Origin: an uncultured Rhodospirillales bacterium
GTDB lineage: Bacteria > Pseudomonadota > Alphaproteobacteria > ATCC43930 > CGMCC-115725
Length of the DNA: 64,000 bases
Reading direction: 5' to 3'
Assembly: GCA_903828515.1 (NCBI GenBank)
Contig: CAIKMD010000003.1
Span: forward strand, 124,001 to 188,000
Both the position numbers and the translations under genes were made by a program. This document shows, piece by piece, positions 55,774-64,000 of the stretch. The notes under the pieces are model-generated. The model had not been told where the DNA came from. It saw only the letters and a list, made by a program, of their open reading frames with translations, and made no database searches. The stretch's first letter is position 1. Each line of letters begins with the position of its first letter.

Positions 55774-56391
55774 ATGCTAACGGTGAGACACATCGCCACG
55801 GCGATCGCAACGATCCTCGTGCTCTCGGCATGCACGGGACCGCCACCGCCGACTTACGGCGATGCGTTCAAGGGCCTCTACAATCAGAGTACGGCTTCGG
55901 TGCCTGCCGACGTTCCGGTGACGGTCCAGCATCCGATCGGGATCATCCTCAACGACAACGTCGAGGCGTATTTCCGTTGGGTCCAAGCCTCGAAACAATA
56001 TTGGGCGGGCACGGTACCGACATCGCTGACGAACAACGTGGTAATCGCCGACGGCGATCCAATGTTTCTATCGGGCCGCGTGCTGGGCATGCTGAAGCGC
56101 CGCTTCCCCGACGCGCTGGAGGTCAAAGATTTCCCCGCTGCGGTATCAGCCGGCAAGAAAACAATCGTTCTTGTCGATGTCGTACCGAAGTTGATGGAGC
56201 CTTATGGCGATCGCACCACGAAGTTCGACTTCACCTATTATTTTTTCGACGCGAAGATGAATCCGGTATCGAAATTATCGGGTCATGGCGAACACTACGT
56301 CGCCTTCGGCGCCGCGGACGCGGGCGTGCAGGTCGCGGTCGACGCGGCGTTGGCACAGCTCGATCAGAAGATGAACGTCCTGGTTCGGTGA
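55774..56391 (+). CDS. Hypothetical lipoprotein
   Basis: This 205-aa protein has a lipobox LSAC after a hydrophobic signal (ATAIATILVLSAC). The mature part alternates strands and helices (VTVQHPIGIILNDNVEAYFRW, IADGDPMFLSGRVLGMLKRRF). No family is recognised. It follows the secreted gene by ten bases, so the two were probably made together for an envelope role. Confidence 0.7.
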   Translation: MLTVRHIATAIATILVLSACTGPPPPTYGDAFKGLYNQSTASVPADVPVTVQHPIGIILNDNVEAYFRWVQASKQYWAGTVPTSLTNNVVIADGDPMFLSGRVLGMLKRRFPDALEVKDFPAAVSAGKKTIVLVDVVPKLMEPYGDRTTKFDFTYYFFDAKMNPVSKLSGHGEHYVAFGAADAGVQVAVDAALAQLDQKMNVLVR

Positions 56392-56577
56392 GCGAACAAT
56401 GATGCGCGGCTTCGAGCCGGGCCTGAGCGGGAACCATCGGCGCGTTCTCGGGTAATCCTCATCGAGGCGTTGGTCGAAAGGACGTCCCGGTAGAGCGCCC
56501 TGCGCTCCATTGACCCGCGCGGCGCGCCACGGCATGACTCCGGCCCTGGAAGAAGCCGTTTTTTGTAGGGAACAGCC

Positions 56578-58914
56578 ATGGGCCAAAACGGAATCGGGCA
56601 ACCGGTGACGCGCGAGGAAGACCCCTATCTGCTGCGCGGGGCCGGGCGCTATGTCGACGATATCCGGGTCATGGACCTGACGCGCGGTGTCTGCCTGCGC
56701 TCGCCCCATCCGCATGCCCGCATCAAGTCGATCGACACGGCCGCGGCCAAGGCGGCGCCCGGCGTGTTGCTGATCCTGACCGGCGAGAGCCCCGAGGTCA
56801 CGGCGCTGGGCCTGCAAGTGCCGCGCATGCCGCGCAAGCGCCGGGACGGATCGCCCGGGTTCAATGCGCCGCAGCCGCATCTGGCGCGAGGGGTTGTGCG
56901 TTATATCGGCGAGGCGGTCGCCTTCATCGTCGCCGAAACCATCAATCAGGCCAAGGACGCGGCCGAATTGATCGAGGTCGATTACGAGCCCTTGCCGGCG
57001 GTGATTTCGACCGCCGGAGCGATCGAGTCGGGCGCCGCCAAGGTTTGGGATGCCTGTCCCGACAACGTCGCGTTTTTCCACGAGATCGGCAACAAGGCGG
57101 CGGTCGACGCCGAATTCGCCAAGGCGGCGCATGTCATCAAGCACCGCATGGTGATCAACCGCATCACCGCCAACAGCATGGAGCCGCGCGGCAGCCTGGC
57201 GCAGTACGACGATCGCGACAATCGCTACATCGTGCGCTGCACCTTGCAGTCGCCGCACCGCAGCCGCGCGATCTTCGCGCAATTGTTGAAGGTGCCAGAG
57301 ACCAGCGTGCGGGTCATCTGCGACAATGTCGGCGGCGGCTTCGGCATGAAGGGGTCGCTCGGCTCGGAATACGTGCTGACGGCGGTGGCCGCGAAAATGA
57401 TCGGCCGTCCGGTCAAATGGGTTTCCGAACGCTCGGAAGGTCTCTTGTCCGACGAGCAGGCCCGCGACAACGTCACCGACGCCGAATTGGCGCTCGACAA
57501 GGACGGCAAGTTCCTCGCCGTGCGGACGTCGAGCCTGGCCAATATCGGCGCCTATCACACCTCGGATCGCGCCGCGGGACCGGCCACCGCCAATCTCGGC
57601 TCGCTGGCCGGGACCTACACCACGCCCGCGCTTCACGCCCAGGTCTCGGCGGTAATGACCCACACGATGCTGACCGGGCATTATCGCGGCGCCGGCCGGC
57701 CCGAAGCATCCTATGTGATCGAGACGATGGTCGATCTGGCGGCGCGTCGGCTCGGCATCGATCCGGTCGAAATCCGCCGCATCAACACCATTCCGCCGAT
57801 CGTTCAGCCCTATAAGACCGGTCTGGTCTTTACCTTCGACAGCGGCAATTTCGGCAAGAACCTGACCGACGGAGCGACGCTGGCCGATTACGCCGGGTTC
57901 GCGGCGCGGCGCGCCGATTCGCAAAAGCGCGGCAAGCTGCGCGGCATCGGCGTCACCAACACGATCGAGGCGACGGCGGGCGGGATGCTGGAACATGCCG
58001 AGGTGCGTTTCGATCCGAGCGGCACGCTCACGCTCCTCATGGGCACGCACGATCATGGACAAGGTCACGGCACGACCTTCAAGCAGGTCCTCTGCGACAA
58101 ACTCGGCCTCGACCCGGACAAGATCCGCTATCGCGCCGGCGACACCGACGAAGTCACGACCGGCACGGGCACGTTCGGTTCGCGCTCGGCCGCGTGCGGC
58201 GGCTCGGCGGTGGTTCTCGCTGCCGACAAAGTGATCGCGCACGGCAAGAAGATCGCGGCGCATCTGCTCGAAGCGGCCGAGGCCGATCTTGCTTTCGAGG
58301 GCGGCAAGTTCATCGTCGCGGGCACCGACAAGTCGATCAGCCTGATCGACGCGGCCAAGGCGTCGTTCCTGCCCGGCAAGCTGCCGCGCGGCACCGAGAT
58401 GGGCCTGTTCGAGACCGGCACCTATGACGGCGGCGCGCCGACCTATCCCAATGGCTGTCACATCTGCGAAGTCGAGATCGATCCGGCCACCGGCGCGGTC
58501 GAGCTGGTGCGCTATGTCGCGGTCGACGATTGCGGGCGGGTGATCAATCCCTTGTTGCTCGAAGGCCAGATGCATGGCGGCATCGCGCAAGGCGTCGGCC
58601 AGGCCTTGATGGAAGACATGACCTATGACGCCGCATCGGGCCAGGTGATGGCCGGATCGTTCATGGATTATGCCATGCCGCGCGCCGATAATTTCTGCGC
58701 CATCGAAATGGAAAGCAACGAGGTGCCGACCAAGACCAACCTGCTCGGCGTCAAGGGCGGCGGCGAGGCCGGAACGGTCGGCGGGCTGGCGGCGGCGATG
58801 AACGCGATCAACGACGCCCTGGCGCAAGCCGGCGCCGCTTATGTCCAGATGCCGTGCACGCCCGAGAAGGTCTGGCGCGCCTTGCAGGATGCGCGCAAAG
58901 AAGCCGCCGAATAA
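56578..58914 (+). CDS. Xanthine dehydrogenase-family molybdopterin-binding large subunit (CoxL-like)
   Basis: This 778-aa molybdenum hydroxylase subunit has segments TREEDPYLLRGAGRYVDDI, DNVGGGFGMKGSLGSEY and HYRGAGRPE (368-374). The last matches the form II AYRGAGR pattern rather than form I AYXCSFR of true CO dehydrogenases. The catalytic glutamate is E730 in GGGEAG. CoxS and CoxM partners, normally adjacent, are absent. The substrate is unknown; oxidation of an N-heterocycle or aldehyde is likely. Confidence 0.87.
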   Translation: MGQNGIGQPVTREEDPYLLRGAGRYVDDIRVMDLTRGVCLRSPHPHARIKSIDTAAAKAAPGVLLILTGESPEVTALGLQVPRMPRKRRDGSPGFNAPQPHLARGVVRYIGEAVAFIVAETINQAKDAAELIEVDYEPLPAVISTAGAIESGAAKVWDACPDNVAFFHEIGNKAAVDAEFAKAAHVIKHRMVINRITANSMEPRGSLAQYDDRDNRYIVRCTLQSPHRSRAIFAQLLKVPETSVRVICDNVGGGFGMKGSLGSEYVLTAVAAKMIGRPVKWVSERSEGLLSDEQARDNVTDAELALDKDGKFLAVRTSSLANIGAYHTSDRAAGPATANLGSLAGTYTTPALHAQVSAVMTHTMLTGHYRGAGRPEASYVIETMVDLAARRLGIDPVEIRRINTIPPIVQPYKTGLVFTFDSGNFGKNLTDGATLADYAGFAARRADSQKRGKLRGIGVTNTIEATAGGMLEHAEVRFDPSGTLTLLMGTHDHGQGHGTTFKQVLCDKLGLDPDKIRYRAGDTDEVTTGTGTFGSRSAACGGSAVVLAADKVIAHGKKIAAHLLEAAEADLAFEGGKFIVAGTDKSISLIDAAKASFLPGKLPRGTEMGLFETGTYDGGAPTYPNGCHICEVEIDPATGAVELVRYVAVDDCGRVINPLLLEGQMHGGIAQGVGQALMEDMTYDAASGQVMAGSFMDYAMPRADNFCAIEMESNEVPTKTNLLGVKGGGEAGTVGGLAAAMNAINDALAQAGAAYVQMPCTPEKVWRALQDARKEAAE

Positions 58915-58935
58915 TCAGGAAAGGGAGAACCGACG

Positions 58936-59853
58936 ATGAGACTGATTTCCTATCGCGCCGGCGAGCAGCACAGCGTCGGCGTGATGATCGACGATAATCG
59001 CTTCGTCTCGCTGCGCCGCCTGATGCCCGACCTGCCCCTGACGTTGAAGGGTATTCTGGAACAGGGCTCGGGCGCGATGAAACGCATCGCCGAGGCGATC
59101 GTCGGCAACGAGGGCGATCTCAGGCTCGACCAGGTCCATCTCGACCCGGTGATTCCCGATCCGCACGCGACCTGGGCATTGGCGCTCAATTTCCAGATGC
59201 ATATCGACGAGACCGCGCTCACCACCTCGCCCGATCATCCGCAGATCTTTCAGCGCATGCCGATCAGCATCGTGGGTTCCGGCGAGCCGTTGTGGTGTCC
59301 CAATCCGGCGATCGCCAAGACCTTCGATTACGAAGGCGAGCTCGCCGTCATCATCGGCACGCCGGGGCGTCACATCCCGGTCGCGCAGGCTTTGCGCCAT
59401 GTCGCGGGTTATGCCCCTTACAACGAGGGCTCGGTGCGCGAGTTTCAGGGCCATAACCGGCAATTCGGCCTGGGCAAGAATTTCGAGCGCTCGGGCGGGT
59501 TCGGACCCTGGATGATGACCGCCGACGAATTCGGCGATCCGAAGACCCATCGCGTCATCACCCGCCTCAACGGCGTCGAGAAGCAGGACGAGATGCTCGA
59601 CAAGATGATCTTCTCGGTCGAGCAGGTGATTCATTACCTCTCGACCGGCTATGCGCTGCAGGCCGGCGATGTGATCGTGATGGGCACGCCCGGCGCGTTG
59701 CGCAAGCCGCCGGGCTACGTCCTCGGCCCCTATGATTCGCCGCGCAACCCAGGCCGCACGCGGATGAAGCCGGGCGATGTCTGCGAGGTCGAGATCAGCG
59801 GCCTCGGCATCCTCAGCAATCCGATCGTCGCCGATCCGACGCCGTTGGCCTAA
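58936..59853 (+). CDS. Fumarylacetoacetate hydrolase (FAH) family protein
   Basis: This 305-aa protein has the FAH fold. Metal-binding acidic residues are in FDYEGELAVIIGTPGRHIP, and the GRNFERSG-type loop is GLGKNFERSGGFGPWM. The C-terminus DVIVMGTPGALRKPPG and CEVEISGLGILSNPI are typical. Family members hydrolyse C-C bonds or isomerise, often in aromatic catabolism. It follows the molybdenum subunit by 21 bases. Confidence 0.88.
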   Translation: MRLISYRAGEQHSVGVMIDDNRFVSLRRLMPDLPLTLKGILEQGSGAMKRIAEAIVGNEGDLRLDQVHLDPVIPDPHATWALALNFQMHIDETALTTSPDHPQIFQRMPISIVGSGEPLWCPNPAIAKTFDYEGELAVIIGTPGRHIPVAQALRHVAGYAPYNEGSVREFQGHNRQFGLGKNFERSGGFGPWMMTADEFGDPKTHRVITRLNGVEKQDEMLDKMIFSVEQVIHYLSTGYALQAGDVIVMGTPGALRKPPGYVLGPYDSPRNPGRTRMKPGDVCEVEISGLGILSNPIVADPTPLA

Positions 59854-59895
59854 CGGGCCGCTGATGCCACGTCCGGGCAGCGACAAGGATCGGCG

Positions 59896-60309
59896 GTGAC
59901 GGAAACATCGCCACCCGGCGTCGTTCCCTGCGGCACCTGCCATGCCTGTTGCCGACGGCAATGGGTGGTCATCAATCCCCAGGCGGGCGACGTGCCGGAA
60001 CTCTACGATACGGTGGACATCGTCGACCCGGCGACCGGCGCGCCGGCAAAGGCATTGGCGCATCGCGCCAACGGCGATTGCGTCTATCTCGGCGCGAGCG
60101 GCTGCACGATCCACGCGCGGGTTCCCGCGATGTGCCGCGACTTCGATTGCCGTGTCTATTACGCGCAGATCATGGACAAGCCGCGCACCGAGCGAAAAAA
60201 CATCCTGCGCCATCAATATTCGGCGCGCGAGATGTTCGAGATCGGCCGCGAGATGCAGGACAAGCACCCGGTCGCGCTGCCGGGCAATCCGCCGGTCAAA
60301 CCGGTTTAG
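59896..60309 (+). CDS. YkgJ-family cysteine-cluster protein (paralogue 1)
   Basis: This 137-aa protein has a YkgJ zinc- or Fe-S-type cluster: CGTCHACC near the N-terminus, a central cysteine in GDCVYLGASGCTIH and C-terminal CRDFDCRVYY. The GTG at 59896 is preceded by AAGGA. A convergent paralogue lies two bases from its stop. The function of the family is uncertain; a metal-carrying or chaperone role has been proposed. Confidence 0.8.
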   Translation: MTETSPPGVVPCGTCHACCRRQWVVINPQAGDVPELYDTVDIVDPATGAPAKALAHRANGDCVYLGASGCTIHARVPAMCRDFDCRVYYAQIMDKPRTERKNILRHQYSAREMFEIGREMQDKHPVALPGNPPVKPV

Positions 60310-60311
60310 GC

Positions 60312-60710
60312 TTACGCGCAGAGCGGCGGCAGCGGATGCTTTTGTTGGAGGTTGCTCCCGGCCTCGAACAGTTCCTTCGCCGTGTATTGTTCGCGCAGTT
60401 CGCGCTTTCGAAGCGCGCGGGGTTTCCCCATCATTTGCCAATAATAAAGACGGCAATCGAAATTGCGACACATCGACGGCGCGCGGTCGTGGATCGTGCA
60501 ACCGTTCGCGCCGAGATAGATGCAGCCACCGCCATTCGGCCGGTGCGCCAAAGCCCGGGCGGGCGCGCCGGTTGTCGGGTGAATGACCTCAACCGTATCG
60601 TAAAGTTCGGCGATGTCGCCTTGCGCGGGATCGAGGAACACCCACGACAGCCGGCAACAGACCTGGCATGAACCGCACGGCACGATGTGCCGCTCTTCCT
60701 TGTTCCCCAC
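60312..60710 (-). CDS. YkgJ-family cysteine-cluster protein (paralogue 2)
   Basis: This 132-aa protein is clearly similar to its convergent neighbour along its whole length, with CGSCQVCC, GGCIYLGANGCTIH and CRNFDCRLYY conserved. The GTG at 60710 gives an N-terminus matched to the neighbour's; an upstream in-frame start at 60800 would add 30 residues. The two stops are separated by two bases. They probably arose by duplication and inversion. Confidence 0.78.
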   Translation of the reverse strand: MGNKEERHIVPCGSCQVCCRLSWVFLDPAQGDIAELYDTVEVIHPTTGAPARALAHRPNGGGCIYLGANGCTIHDRAPSMCRNFDCRLYYWQMMGKPRALRKRELREQYTAKELFEAGSNLQQKHPLPPLCA

Positions 60711-60982
60711 CAACGATTTCCACCCACTGACGATTCTTTTTCTGTGGTGCGGTCGAGAACTTCGATAAACGCAACGCGTGCGCCGAGCGATCAACCACAC
60801 CTCCTCCTTCTAAGCCTCGCCGTCGCGTCTCATCCCTCGCGCGCGCGATGAATGAAATTAAATCGGTGTAACCTTGAATCGAGAATGCGGCTGATTTCAT
60901 TGCGCATCTGCAATCGTCGTGCGCTCGCAATGATCGTTGTGTGCTTACTGTTGCTTGCGATGACGCATACCCATGAACAAAC

Positions 60983-61009
60983 GAGGCGGCACCGATCCGA
61001 TGCCGCCTC
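60983..61009 (-). terminator. Terminator hairpin downstream of the small secreted gene
   Basis: GAGGCGGC (60983-60990) and GCCGCCTC (61002-61009) form a perfect 8-bp stem, extended by an A-T pair. On the minus strand it is followed by GTTTGTTC, a weak U-rich tail. It probably ends the transcript of the secreted-protein gene at 61080-61370. Confidence 0.65.
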
Positions 61010-61079
61010 GAAACATTCGCCCGCTTTTTAAGAACGGCGCCGCCAGGGCGCCGCGCTCATCGCGAAACGAGTGATCGCG

Positions 61080-61370
61080 TTACTGCGAAACGCCTTCGCC
61101 GAACATGTCCGAATCGCCCGGCAGCGGATTGCCGTTGGCATCGCGATAGAGATCTTCCTGATCGTAGATCCCGGTGCTGTGCACCGTCGCGTTCGGATTG
61201 ACGTTGCGGTTGTAGGCCGCGGTCGCCGCGGTCTGCGTCACTTGTTCCTGTTGCTGCGCGGCCGCCAGTTGGGTCGCCGAGGTTCCATTCATGTCGTCGG
61301 CGCGCGCCGCACCGGCGAGGCCGGCCGACAGGCCGAGGGCGAGGGTCAACGCAAGAATCGATTTCGTCAT
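61080..61370 (-). CDS. Small secreted hypothetical protein
   Basis: This 96-aa exported protein has the signal peptide MTKSILALTLALGLSAGLAG, cut near ARA. The mature part is rich in glutamine, alanine and asparagine (LAAAQQQEQVTQTAATAAYN) and ends PLPGDSDMFGEGVSQ. No family is recognised. The ATG at 61370 is chosen because of the signal peptide; the frame extends further up to 61445. Confidence 0.6.
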   Translation of the reverse strand: MTKSILALTLALGLSAGLAGAARADDMNGTSATQLAAAQQQEQVTQTAATAAYNRNVNPNATVHSTGIYDQEDLYRDANGNPLPGDSDMFGEGVSQ

Positions 61371-61565
61371 GATCGTGCTCCTGTAATCGCCGGGTCGTGA
61401 GCGCGTCAGGTGTTGAGCGCCATCGTTGCCCGTCAGCGAGTACATAGGCCGTCATTGTGCAGATGCTCACTTAGCAAATACGCCGGGGAACCATGCAATT
61501 ACGCAGCCTTACGGCGATTTCACTTGTTCATTAACGCAAGTGCAAAAAATTTCTGCTTCGTGACA

Positions 61566-62453
61566 TTACAGGGGATTTAGACGCGGCGATTCCTGCTTGA
61601 GGCCCTGGGCGAGAAAATCGATCACCGCGCGGAAACGCGGCGTGTCGCGAATCTCCATCGGGACACCAAGCCAGAGTTCGCGCGCCGGTGCCGGCGCCGG
61701 AACGACGAGACGTTGCAGCGGCGCGGCGTCGGCGAGGAATCGCGGCAGGCAGACGATGCCTATTCCCGCTTCGGCCGCCGCGAGCAGCATCGAGAAATTG
61801 TTCGAGCGCAACGCGGTTCGCGCCCCGGCGGTCATTGCGGCGAACCACGTGCCTTGCGGCGAATTCTGGCGATCGTCCTGCGGCAGCAACAGGCGATGGC
61901 CCGGCGCGCCGGCCGCGAAATCGGGCGTGCCCTCCGCCGCGAGATAGGCCGGGCTCGCATAAGCCGCGAAGGCGAAGTCGGCGACCTTGCGCGCGACGAG
62001 ATCGTTCTGCGTGAACCGCGTCGAGCGCAACGCGATATCGGCGTCGCCCTTCGCCAGATCGAGATGATCGGGATCGGTCAGGAGTTCGAGCAGGATGCGC
62101 GGATGCCGCGCGTGAAACGCGGCCAGAATGGGCGTGAGCACGTTGACGGTGAGTTCCGCGACCGCGGTCAGCCGCACCCGGCCTTCGAGCAATCCGTCCT
62201 TGCCGGCGATCGTCCGTTCGATGGTGAGGGTTTCGCTCTCGATCCGTTCGACATGGGCGAGAATCGATTCGCCCGCCGGAGTCGGAACGAACCCCTGCGC
62301 GGTGCGCTGAAGCAGCTTGGCGCCGACGCGCATCTCGAGCGCTTTCAAGCGCCGGCCCATCGTCGACTGCTGAACCCCCAGCGCCTCGGCGGCCGCCGAG
62401 AGGGTGCGATGTCGCGTGATCGTCAAGAAATCCTGCAGATCACCCCAATCCAC
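61566..62453 (-). CDS. LysR-family transcriptional regulator
   Basis: This 295-aa regulator begins with a LysR HTH (residues 5-65: RTLSAAAEALGVQQSTMGRRLKALE). The effector domain has LLTDPDHLDLAKGDADIALR and GIGIVCLPRFLAD, as in the family that regulates nearby or distant enzymes. It has no divergent partner: upstream is the 3' end of mscL, on the same strand. The target is unknown. Confidence 0.88.
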   Translation of the reverse strand: MDWGDLQDFLTITRHRTLSAAAEALGVQQSTMGRRLKALEMRVGAKLLQRTAQGFVPTPAGESILAHVERIESETLTIERTIAGKDGLLEGRVRLTAVAELTVNVLTPILAAFHARHPRILLELLTDPDHLDLAKGDADIALRSTRFTQNDLVARKVADFAFAAYASPAYLAAEGTPDFAAGAPGHRLLLPQDDRQNSPQGTWFAAMTAGARTALRSNNFSMLLAAAEAGIGIVCLPRFLADAAPLQRLVVPAPAPARELWLGVPMEIRDTPRFRAVIDFLAQGLKQESPRLNPL

Positions 62454-62558
62454 CCAACATGCTCCACGCTTACCGGCATCCCCGACACGCCTATAGATAG
62501 GCGGGAGACGCGCGAAGCATCGCCATCACGACAGCGAGAGTTGGTCGGCTCTAACGAT

Positions 62559-62993
62559 TCAGAGATTCGAGGTGCAGTTGGGACACCGCACCGCCGCCGC
62601 CGGAATGGTCGACTTGCAATAGGAACATTCCTTGGTCGGAACGGCGGGCGCCGCGGGCGCCGGCTTCGGCAAAAGATGATTCATCCAGCGCACGAGCAGG
62701 AACACGGCGAAGGCGACGATGATGAAATCGATGATGTTGTTGATGAAGATGCCGTAGTTGATCGTGGCGGCGCCGGCCGCCTTGGCATCGGCGAGCGAGT
62801 CGTAATGCTTGTCCGACAGGTTGAAGAAAAGATTCGAAAAATCGACCTTGCCCAGCAGCACGCCCAAAGGCGGCATCAACATGTCGCTCACGAGCGACGT
62901 GACGATCTTGCCGAACGCGGCGCCGATGATGATGCCGACCGCGAGGTCGACGACATTGCCGCGCATCGCGAAATCGCGAAATTCCTTCAACAT
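62559..62993 (-). CDS. mscL: Large-conductance mechanosensitive channel MscL, with C-terminal zinc ribbon
   Basis: This 144-aa pentameric channel releases solutes under hypo-osmotic shock. TM1 is [22 protein letters not shown] (about 14-35), and TM2 is [21 protein letters not shown]. After the usual end, the protein carries a C-terminal zinc ribbon: C123, C126, C137 and C140. Such extensions occur in some MscL homologues; their role is unclear. It is divergent from kup. Confidence 0.93.
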   Translation of the reverse strand: MLKEFRDFAMRGNVVDLAVGIIIGAAFGKIVTSLVSDMLMPPLGVLLGKVDFSNLFFNLSDKHYDSLADAKAAGAATINYGIFINNIIDFIIVAFAVFLLVRWMNHLLPKPAPAAPAVPTKECSYCKSTIPAAAVRCPNCTSNL

Positions 62994-63136
62994 GACTCGT
63001 ACCCCCTGATTTTGGCGGGAGGGACTATATCATCCCGTGACGCTTTGCCACCCCGCTGCAGCGCACCTAAATTTTCTGTCATGATTTCAATCGGTTACCG
63101 CCGGCGGCGCGAACGCACGGGGTACACGGCGGGGTC

Positions 63137-63184
63137 CGGCCCGTTGCGGCCCACCGGAGAAAGGTCTAAACGGGCCGCCGTTTT
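63137..63184 (+). promoter_or_regulatory. Stem and T-run in the kup leader (possible attenuator)
   Basis: CGGCCCGTT (63137-63145) can pair with AACGGGCCG (63169-63177), a perfect 9-bp stem, followed three bases later by TTTT. It lies 18 bases before the kup ATG. The loop is 23 bases long, so a simple terminator is less likely than a regulatory fold. Its role is unknown. Confidence 0.4.
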
Positions 63185-63202
63185 GCCTTCGGGGGTGCCT
63201 TC

Positions 63203-64000
63203 ATGGCGCAAACCGCCGCAGCAGACCACCGGTCGGGTCCTGGCGCCAAGAAAGCGCGTCAGAATCTGGTCATCGGTGCGCTGGGCGTGGTCTACGGTGA
63301 TATCGGCACGTCGCCGCTTTACACCGTCAAGCAGTGCTTCCAATCGTTGGGCGGCGTAACGCCGACCACGGTTTATGGCGTGCTGTCATTGATCACCTGG
63401 TCTCTTTTGGTCGTCGTGACGCTGAAATACGTCTGCGTCATCATGCGCGCGGACAACCGCGGCGAGGGCGGCATCCTGGCGCTGACCGCGCTGGCCCTGC
63501 GCGTGCCGCGCGCGGGCACCAAGTTCCATTGGTGGCTGCTCGCCGCCGGCCTCCTCGGCGCGTCCCTGTTTTACGGCGACGGCGTGATCACGCCGGCGAT
63601 CTCGGTCTTAAGCGCGGTCGAGGGATTGAAAATCGCGACGCCGCTCTTCGATCCCTTCATCATTCCGCTGACCATCTTCATCCTGATCGTGCTGTTCATG
63701 ATGCAAGCGGTCGGCACCGCGCGGGTCGGCGGCTATTTCGGTCCGGTCATGCTGGTCTGGTTCGTGACCATCGGCTTCCTCGGCGTGATGGAGATCGCGC
63801 GCGAACCGGAGATCCTGCTCGCCTTGAATCCCTATTACGGGCTGCATTTGCTGATGATCGCGCCGTTGCGCGGCTTCGCGCTCTTGGGCGCGGTGGTGCT
63901 CGCGGTGACGGGTGCCGAGGCGCTCTATATCGACATGGGCCATTTCGGCAAACAGCCGATTCGCTTTGCCTGGCTGTCTTTCGTATTTCCGGCCCTGCTG
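63203..64000 (+). CDS. kup: Kup-family potassium uptake transporter, 3' end outside window
   Basis: This low-affinity potassium:proton symporter has 266 codons in the window, about 40% of the usual length. The family signature VVYGDIGTSPLYTVK is at residues 29-43, and ADNRGEGGILALTALA and ASLFYGDGVITPAISVLSAVEGL follow. Several membrane helices are visible. The ATG at 63203 is the first that leaves the signature intact. It is divergent from mscL, another osmotic-balance gene. Confidence 0.95.
   Translation, partial: MAQTAAADHRSGPGAKKARQNLVIGALGVVYGDIGTSPLYTVKQCFQSLGGVTPTTVYGVLSLITWSLLVVVTLKYVCVIMRADNRGEGGILALTALALRVPRAGTKFHWWLLAAGLLGASLFYGDGVITPAISVLSAVEGLKIATPLFDPFIIPLTIFILIVLFMMQAVGTARVGGYFGPVMLVWFVTIGFLGVMEIAREPEILLALNPYYGLHLLMIAPLRGFALLGAVVLAVTGAEALYIDMGHFGKQPIRFAWLSFVFPALL

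Noticed and set aside
56275-58827. A minus-strand open frame of about 850 codons opposite the CoxL-like gene
   Set aside because: It is antisense to a gene with clear molybdenum-hydroxylase motifs, and its protein has no recognisable family. High GC explains the absence of stops.
56578-58914. True aerobic carbon-monoxide dehydrogenase
   Set aside because: The active-site loop is of form II type (HYRGAGR), not the form I AYXCSFR pattern, and coxS and coxM are missing.

Overview
The window is a high-GC chromosomal segment from an alphaproteobacterium. The evidence is conserved gene order: mutM-ubiE-coaBC-dut, then pnp/rpsO/truB/rbfA/infB/ylxR/nusA/rimP-trmB-XRE-lnt-ybeX-ybeY-phoH-miaB-olsA-olsB-fur-mucR-rimI-tsaB. 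Lineage-typical regulators (Irr, MucR, a PhrR/PraR-like XRE protein) and ornithine-lipid acyltransferases agree. The order within the class cannot be fixed from this sequence. A Rhodospirillales-like or Rhizobiales-like member would fit.

Layout. 1-5997 holds a partial mutM (minus), then ubiE, coaBC, dut, an Rrf2 regulator, cysK, moeB and a secreted SH3 protein. 5999-8911 is an oxidative-stress and iron module: DUF3501, a GlpC/HdrD-like Fe-S protein and rubrerythrin. It lies behind a perfect Irr/ICE-type palindrome, with irr just upstream. A nitronate-monooxygenase-like flavoprotein follows. 10511-30457 is a nearly continuous minus-strand run of translation, RNA-processing and envelope genes, many joined by ATGA/GTGA overlaps. 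Two genes I would expect in these neighbourhoods, ubiB and metK, are absent. 30514-39874 carries a VanX-like dipeptidase, an Nfu scaffold, a universal stress protein, a TIGR02186/TauE pair, trpS, murJ, a split membrane/soluble spermidine-synthase-like pair, an M28-like protein and dapB.

39875-41443 is an AT-richer segment between dapB and nth. It holds a perfect CIRCE operator with no chaperone gene, a short Shine-Dalgarno-led ORF with a strong terminator, and a DUF4760-like membrane protein. This is the part of the window least explained by housekeeping gene order.

41444-64000 is accessory in character: nth, DUF2244, a VOC dioxygenase, small secreted or lipoproteins, TetR, a CPA2 antiporter, ComM, a Rieske oxygenase, and a LysR divergent from an unusual acyl-CoA dehydrogenase plus a FlK-like thioesterase and an EamA permease. 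Then come a cluster of unrecognised secreted proteins, an orphan CoxL-type molybdenum subunit, a fumarylacetoacetase-family hydrolase, tail-to-tail YkgJ paralogues, a second LysR, mscL and the start of kup. Several of these look like parts of catabolic pathways for aromatic or acyl compounds, but no complete pathway is visible.

I found no rRNA, tRNA, CRISPR array, transposase or integrase.
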